Assembly (NCBI GenBank): GCA_020723785.1
Contig: DYIH01000036.1
Location: 1,623 to 11,767 of the forward strand
Source: Thermaerobacter marianensis
Lineage (GTDB): Bacteria; Bacillota; Sulfobacillia; DYIH01
Direction: 5' to 3'
DNA: 10,145 nt
Below are positions 6,660 through 10,145 of this stretch, in pieces (position 1 is the stretch's first letter; every line of letters starts with the position of its first letter). The position numbers and the translations under genes were made by a program. The notes beneath the pieces are model-generated. The model searched no databases and was not told the origin of the DNA. It was given only the letters and a program-made list of their open reading frames with translations.

Positions 6660-7742
6660 ATGCCCCGGGACGTGAATCCGGCCGACTTCCGCGGCGTCTG
6701 GGTCTACATAGAGCACCGGGACGGCATCGCCGCCGAGGTGTCGTGGGAGCTCCTGGGGGCCGGCCGCGGCCTGGCAGACAGCCTGGGCGTCGAACTGGCC
6801 GGCGTCGTCCTCGGCCACCAGGTGGAACCCCTGGCGGCGGAGGCCTTTGCCTACGGCGCCGACAAGGTCTACCTCGTGGACGACCCGCTGCTGGCCGAGT
6901 TCCGCGTCGAGGCTCACGCCCGGGCCTTCACCCGGCTGATCGAAACCTATCGGCCGGAAATCGTCCTGATGGGCGCCACCCCGTGCGGCAGGGAGCTTTC
7001 CGGGACGGTGGCCACCGCCGTGGCCGCCGGTTTGACCGCCGACACCACCGAGCTGGCGGTAAATCCCGAAAACCGCTTGCTGGAGGCCACCAGGCCGACC
7101 TTCGGCGGCAAGCTGCTGGCCACCATCGTCTGCGAGCGCTGGCGTCCCCAGATGGCCACCGTCCGCCCGGGAGTCATGCCCCGGCCCGAGCCGCAATTCC
7201 GCCGCGGCGGTTCCGTGGTTCGTGCGTCCCTGGATCTGTCCGAGGCCGACCTGGTCACCCGCGTCCTGGAACGCATCCGCGAGCCGGGCCGCGCCGACGC
7301 GCTGGAGAAGGCCGAGGTCGTCGTTGCCGGCGGCCGGGGCCTGGGGGACAAGCGCAACTTCGCCCTACTGCACGAACTGGCCGAGGTGCTGGGCGGCGCC
7401 GTGGCCGCCACCCGCGCCGCCGTCGACGCCGGCTGGATCTCCCGCGACCACCAGGTCGGCCAGACGGGGAAGACCGTCCGTCCGCGCCTCTATTTCGCCA
7501 TCGGCATCTCCGGCGCCATCCAGCACGTCGTCGGCATGCAGCAGTCGGGCCTGATCGTGGCGGTGAACAACGACGCATCGGCGCCCATCTTCGAGGTGGC
7601 CGACTTCGGGATCGTCGGCGACCTCTTCCGGGTGGTGCCGGCCCTGACCGAGGAATTCCGCAACCGCCTGCGCGGCGCCGTGGGTTCGGCTTCGTCCGGC
7701 ACCGGCCCGGTCGGAGAACGCAGCGATGGGGGCGGCGGATGA
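6660..7742 (+). CDS. fixB: FixB, electron-transfer flavoprotein alpha subunit
   Basis: This 360-residue ETF-alpha subunit carries the FAD that receives electrons from the bifurcating site. The N-terminal domain reads GVWVYIEHRDGIAAEVSWELLG. The C-terminal FAD domain shows GQTGKTVRPRLYFAIGISG (T269-K271 and on), the SGAIQH motif (284-289), and NNDASAPIFEVADFGIVGD from residue 303, followed by the VVPALTEEFR end. NNDASAP differs slightly from the common NKDPDAP form. There is no N-terminal ferredoxin-type cluster as found in some bifurcating EtfA proteins. A Gly/Ser-rich tail of about 20 residues follows the last helix and looks disordered. ATG 6660 is 4 bases after the fixA stop, with GGGGTGAG serving as ribosome site, so translation is likely coupled. 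Confidence 0.93.
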   Translation: MPRDVNPADFRGVWVYIEHRDGIAAEVSWELLGAGRGLADSLGVELAGVVLGHQVEPLAAEAFAYGADKVYLVDDPLLAEFRVEAHARAFTRLIETYRPEIVLMGATPCGRELSGTVATAVAAGLTADTTELAVNPENRLLEATRPTFGGKLLATIVCERWRPQMATVRPGVMPRPEPQFRRGGSVVRASLDLSEADLVTRVLERIREPGRADALEKAEVVVAGGRGLGDKRNFALLHELAEVLGGAVAATRAAVDAGWISRDHQVGQTGKTVRPRLYFAIGISGAIQHVVGMQQSGLIVAVNNDASAPIFEVADFGIVGDLFRVVPALTEEFRNRLRGAVGSASSGTGPVGERSDGGGG

Positions 7743-7773
7743 TTTGGATGAGCATGGAAGGGTGGCGCAACCC

Positions 7774-9066
7774 GTGAAAACCAACTTTCCCGTCATCGTG
7801 GTGGGGGCCGGCCTCGCCGGCCTGGCCGCCGCCTATACCCTCGCCCGCAGCGGCGTAGAGGTCCTGGTCCTGGAGCGGGGCGACGTCCCCGGCGCCAAGA
7901 ACCTGATGGGCGGCGTTCTCTACCGCCGGCCGACCGAGGAGGTCTTCCCCGGCTTCGCGCAGGGGGCGCCGGTGGAGCGGCGCGTCACACGCCAGAGTTT
8001 CTGGCTGATGACCGGCGACTCGGCCATCACGGCGGGATACCACGGCGGGGAATGGATGGACGAGCCCAACGCCTTCACCGTCCTGCGCGCCCGCTTCGAC
8101 CCCTGGCTGGCCGCCAGGGCGGAGAAGGCCGGTGTCCGCATCATCAATGAGACGACGGTCACCGAGCTGATCGTGGAAGGGGGGCGGGTGGCCGGCGTCC
8201 GCACCAGCCGGCCTCGGGGCGACCTGTACGCCGACGTGGTCATCATCGCCCAAGGCGTCAACCGCCTCCTGCTGGAACAGGCAGGTCTCGCGCCGCCCCT
8301 CGAGCCCCGCGAGGTGGCCGTAGCCGTCAAGGAGGTCATCGCCCTCCCCCGTGAGACCATCGAATCCCGCTTCAACCTCGAGCCGGGCGAGGGGGCGACC
8401 ATCGAGATGCTCGGCCAGGCGACCCGCGGGGTGGTCGGAGCCGGCTTTCTCTACACCAACCTGGACAGCGTCTCCATCGGCGTGGGCGTCCTGATCCACC
8501 AGCTGGTCGAGACCAAGCTCAACCCGAACACGCTGCTGGAGGGCATCAAGTCCCACCCCATGGTCCGCCGCCTGATCGCCGGCGGTGAAACCAAGGAATA
8601 CACCGCCCACATGATCCCGGAAGGGGGCTACCGCAGCGTGCCGCAGGTCTACGGCGACGGCTTCCTGGTGGCCGGCGATGCGGCCATGCTCTGCAACGGC
8701 ATCCACCGGGAGGGGTCCAACCTGGCCATGATCTCCGGCAAACTGGCGGCGGAGACGGTGCTGGAAGCCCGCGCCGAGGGGGATTTCTCGGCCCGCACCC
8801 TGTCCCGCTACCGGGCGCGGCTGGAGGAGTCCTTCATCCTCAAGGACCTCAAGAAGTACGAGAACACCAACGAGTTCTTCGACCACCACCCGGAGTTCTT
8901 CCGCCTGTACCCGGCGCTCCTCAACCGGGCGGCTCACGAGATGCTCACCGTGGACGGGGTGCCGAAGAAGGAGAAGCAGGCGCTGGTCTGGAAGATGGTC
9001 CGGCGCAGCCGCGCGCCCTGGCGGGTGGCGCGTGATCTGTACCTGGCCTGGCGAACTTTGGGGTAG
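7774..9066 (+). CDS. fixC: FixC, FAD-dependent quinone-reductase-like flavoprotein
   Basis: This 430-residue protein is homologous to the flavin domain of ETF:quinone oxidoreductase. It takes the high-potential electron from FixAB and passes it to membrane quinone. The Rossmann FAD fingerprint is VIVVGAGLAGLAAAYTLARS (G11, G13, G16) with the ribose-binding Glu 34 in LERG. Next comes AKNLMGGVLYRRP, characteristic of FixC, and near the C-terminus FLVAGDAAMLCNGIHREGSN, the second FAD contact. There is no iron-sulfur domain; that role is filled by FixX. GTG 7774 is preferred: it gives the usual M-K-x-x-F-x-V-I-V-V-G start, and GGAAGGG (7756-7762) is 11 bases upstream. In-frame alternatives are GTG 7762, TTG 7744 and ATG 7726; the last adds 16 residues and overlaps fixB by 17 bases. 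Confidence 0.92.
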   Translation: MKTNFPVIVVGAGLAGLAAAYTLARSGVEVLVLERGDVPGAKNLMGGVLYRRPTEEVFPGFAQGAPVERRVTRQSFWLMTGDSAITAGYHGGEWMDEPNAFTVLRARFDPWLAARAEKAGVRIINETTVTELIVEGGRVAGVRTSRPRGDLYADVVIIAQGVNRLLLEQAGLAPPLEPREVAVAVKEVIALPRETIESRFNLEPGEGATIEMLGQATRGVVGAGFLYTNLDSVSIGVGVLIHQLVETKLNPNTLLEGIKSHPMVRRLIAGGETKEYTAHMIPEGGYRSVPQVYGDGFLVAGDAAMLCNGIHREGSNLAMISGKLAAETVLEARAEGDFSARTLSRYRARLEESFILKDLKKYENTNEFFDHHPEFFRLYPALLNRAAHEMLTVDGVPKKEKQALVWKMVRRSRAPWRVARDLYLAWRTLG

Positions 9067-9070
9067 TTGC

Positions 9071-9517
9071 ATGAACACGGCCCATCGAACGGGGGGATGG
9101 GGAGTGGATGATCGGCAGGGCGTTACGACGGTGGACCCGCGGGCTGACGGGCTCGCCGGGGAACGCTCACTGCCCGCTGATGAGCGCCACGCCCCGGGAA
9201 ACGACCCCGGGCTGGCCCAGAGCCGGGCGGACTTGAAGAAACAGATCGAACAGAAGCTCTACCTGCTCCAATTCCAGACCGACAGCGAATCCCACCTGGT
9301 GATCATCGACCAGGAAACATGCCGGCATTGTCCGGAGAAGTGGTGCAACTACTTTTGCCCGGCGGCCGTCTACGAATTCGACGAGTCGTCAGGACTCAAC
9401 CTGGTCGCCTACGAAGGCTGCGTCGAGTGCGGCACCTGCCGCATCGGCTGCCCCTACCGGAACATCGCCTGGCGTTACCCCCGCGGTGGATTCGGGGTGC
9501 AGCACCGGTACGGGTAA
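9071..9517 (+). CDS. fixX: FixX, two-cluster ferredoxin-like protein with N-terminal extension
   Basis: FixX carries two [4Fe-4S] clusters and docks on FixC in the FixABCX complex, passing the low-potential electron to a soluble acceptor. Cluster cysteines, numbered from ATG 9071, are C84, C87, C92, C96 (CRHCPEKWCNYFCP) and C117, C120, C123, C127 (CVECGTCRIGCP). All eight ligands are present. The C-terminus YPRGGFGVQHRYG is diagnostic of FixX. From ATG 9071 the protein is 148 residues, but typical FixX is about 95-100 and begins near EQKLYLLQF (residue 60). The extra N-terminus is Gly/Asp/Pro-rich and looks disordered. Alternative in-frame starts are GTG 9104 (G-rich 9091-9096 upstream), GTG 9131, and TTG 9233, which gives a normal-sized protein but has no well-placed ribosome site. 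It starts 4 bases after fixC. Identity is firm; the start is uncertain. Confidence 0.88.
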   Translation: MNTAHRTGGWGVDDRQGVTTVDPRADGLAGERSLPADERHAPGNDPGLAQSRADLKKQIEQKLYLLQFQTDSESHLVIIDQETCRHCPEKWCNYFCPAAVYEFDESSGLNLVAYEGCVECGTCRIGCPYRNIAWRYPRGGFGVQHRYG

Positions 9518-9613
9518 CGTATGGGGTTCCGTGCCGCATTCCCATCGCGTCGGCCACACACCCCTCAGGAGTCATGGCCGACTTCATACGGAATGCTCCA
9601 GGAACCCCATGCG
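9518..9613. repeat. Long imperfect inverted repeat (multi-stem hairpin) after fixX
   Basis: Three nested arm pairs can be read. CGTATGGGGTTCC (9518-9530) pairs with GGAACCCCATGCG (9601-9613), 13 base pairs with one G-T. GCATTCC (9536-9542) pairs with GGAATGC (9590-9596). GTCGGCC (9549-9555) pairs with GGCCGAC (9576-9582). Together they make a 96-base hairpin with two internal loops. It begins at the base after the fixX stop and lies between convergent genes, so it could end transcription from both sides. A T-rich but not continuous run (about 9619-9636) follows. The size and nested arms also fit a miniature mobile repeat or a structured RNA processing element. Confidence 0.55.
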
Positions 9614-9638
9614 CCTACATTGGTTCTATTTGTTTCCT

Positions 9639-9680
9639 GTGACCCCGCTCTGAAGCCGCAACGGTAAAAATCGGGGTTAC
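9639..9680. repeat. Second inverted repeat between fixX and the ferredoxin gene
   Basis: GTGACCCCG (9639-9647) can pair with CGGGGTTAC (9672-9680) over 9 base pairs with one G-T, around a 24-base loop. On the - strand it lies 38 bases beyond the ferredoxin stop, so it could act at the 3' end of that transcript. A further short palindrome CCCCGGGG (9710-9717) touches the ferredoxin stop codon. No classic T-run follows on either strand. No coding region is supported in 9518-9717. Confidence 0.3.
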
Positions 9681-9717
9681 GATTGCGACGCCGGGGCTTT
9701 TGACCGATCCCCCGGGG

Positions 9718-9957
9718 TCAGCGGGGGGTGATGGACTTCAACAGGTTCTCGTCGATGGCCGCGTCGTCCTCGTGAATCGCGATGGCATCGGTGGGGCAGG
9801 ACTCCGCGGCGTCCTCCACCTCGGCCTGCAGTTCAGCCGGAAACGGATCCTTGATCACATACGAGAGGCCGTCGTCCCCGAGGGCGAAAACCTGGGGACA
9901 GATGGATTCACAGATGGCGTCCCCGATGCAGAGATCGTGATCAACCGTGGCGCGCAC
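9718..9957 (-). CDS. Small single-cluster ferredoxin with Asp at a ligand position
   Basis: This 79-residue soluble ferredoxin resembles those of Pyrococcus furiosus and Thermotoga. The ligand motif is CIGDAIC (C10, D13, C16) with distal C54 before Pro; C20-P21 follows. P. furiosus ferredoxin has the same CIGDAIC, where Asp 14 is a cluster ligand and the [4Fe-4S] form converts readily to [3Fe-4S]. By analogy D13 is the unusual ligand here. C20 aligns with P. furiosus C21, which forms a disulfide with C48; here the C48 position (about residue 46) is Glu, so C20 should be free. The start is GTG 9957-9955, preceded by strong AGGAGGT (9973-9967) and fixed by an in-frame TAG two codons upstream. 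The gene faces fixX tail to tail. Likely role: low-potential carrier, possibly for FixABCX (inference). Confidence 0.88.
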   Translation of the reverse strand: MRATVDHDLCIGDAICESICPQVFALGDDGLSYVIKDPFPAELQAEVEDAAESCPTDAIAIHEDDAAIDENLLKSITPR

Positions 9958-10000
9958 TTGCTATCAACCTCCTGGAAAAGGTGATGGATACTACACGCGT

Positions 10001-10030
10001 ATTCTAGCATCAATGGTTTAGGAAAATCAA
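10001..10030 (-). promoter_or_regulatory. Sigma-A-like promoter for the ferredoxin gene
   Basis: Read on the - strand: TTGATT (10030-10025) as -35, an 18-base spacer, and TAGAAT (10006-10001) as -10, preceded by TGC, which makes it an extended -10. The start would lie near 9994, giving a leader of about 37 bases that contains the AGGAGGT ribosome site. The region is clearly more AT-rich than its surroundings. The promoter implies that the ferredoxin is transcribed independently of the fix operon. Confidence 0.55.
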
Positions 10031-10145
10031 GACAACCGATGCTTTTGTTATGAGCCTGTCTCACAACCTGGGGGGGAAGCGAACGGTGGGGCCGCACAAG
10101 GCTTGCGCGACTCATGCACAACCCTTATGCATGACGGTAATATGC
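10031..10145. other. Right-edge region without a supported gene
   Basis: No coding frame here has recognisable protein features or a credible ribosome site. It contains an inverted repeat, TCATGCA (10112-10118) and TGCATGA (10128-10134) around a 9-base spacer, upstream of the ferredoxin promoter; this could be an operator. The stretch TGAGCCTGTCTCACAACC (10050-10067) recalls the ends of some insertion sequences, but I cannot support an element because no partner end or transposase is visible in the window. Confidence 0.3.

Noticed and set aside
5567..6661. 364-codon - strand frame over fixA and its upstream region
   Set aside because: It is a shadow of fixA with low-complexity composition; fixA is unambiguous on the + strand.
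7255..9078. 607-codon open frame on the - strand across fixB and fixC
   Set aside because: It lies opposite clearly conserved fixB/fixC and has His/Gly/Arg/Pro-rich composition with no domain. This is typical third-position bias in GC-rich DNA, not a gene.
9700..9984. 94-codon + strand frame opposite the ferredoxin
   Set aside because: It is a mirror of the ferredoxin coding strand and has no motifs of its own.
9855..10121. 88-codon - strand frame overlapping the ferredoxin 5' end
   Set aside because: It is out of frame with the ferredoxin, crosses its promoter, and has no recognisable domain.

Overview
The window is very GC-rich bacterial DNA. It most likely comes from an endospore-forming, flagellated, anaerobic Firmicute of the high-GC Clostridia type. 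Three things support this: the spore maturation pair spmA/spmB, a chemoreceptor gene behind what looks like a sigma-D (flagellar sigma) promoter, and a complete fixABCX set next to a ferredoxin of the Pyrococcus furiosus kind. I cannot name a genus from sequence alone. All genes are on the + strand except the last ferredoxin.

Left part (1-1959): the 3' end of a HAD-family hydrolase gene that begins before the window, then spmA and spmB, which overlap by 4 bases. Middle (1960-5646): an AT-rich island (about 2030-2115) carries the sigma-D-like promoter and an unusual leader in front of a large methyl-accepting chemotaxis protein. A hairpin and a possible extended -10 promoter follow. Then come a RidA/YjgF-family gene and an rluB-type 23S rRNA pseudouridine synthase gene, with 1 base between them. 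In Bacillus subtilis spmA, spmB and rluB are adjacent, so here the old spmAB-rluB block appears split by the chemoreceptor and the ridA-like gene.

Right part (5647-9957): an intergenic stretch with five short perfect palindromes precedes fixA-fixB-fixC-fixX, a tight operon. These encode an electron-bifurcating flavoprotein (FixAB), its quinone-reductase-like flavoprotein (FixC) and a two-cluster ferredoxin-like partner (FixX). In characterised FixABCX complexes, NADH oxidation drives reduction of quinone and of low-potential ferredoxin or flavodoxin. A small ferredoxin gene lies convergently on the - strand, beyond a long imperfect inverted repeat. It has an Asp in place of one cluster cysteine and its own sigma-A-like promoter. 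It is an attractive but unproven acceptor for the Fix complex. The last ~115 bases hold no gene that I can support.

I see no tRNA, rRNA, CRISPR array or intact transposon. The genes belong to known families. The points most worth following up are the Fix-ferredoxin pairing, the N-terminal extension of FixX, the chemoreceptor leader with a mini-ORF, and the structured intergenic DNA.
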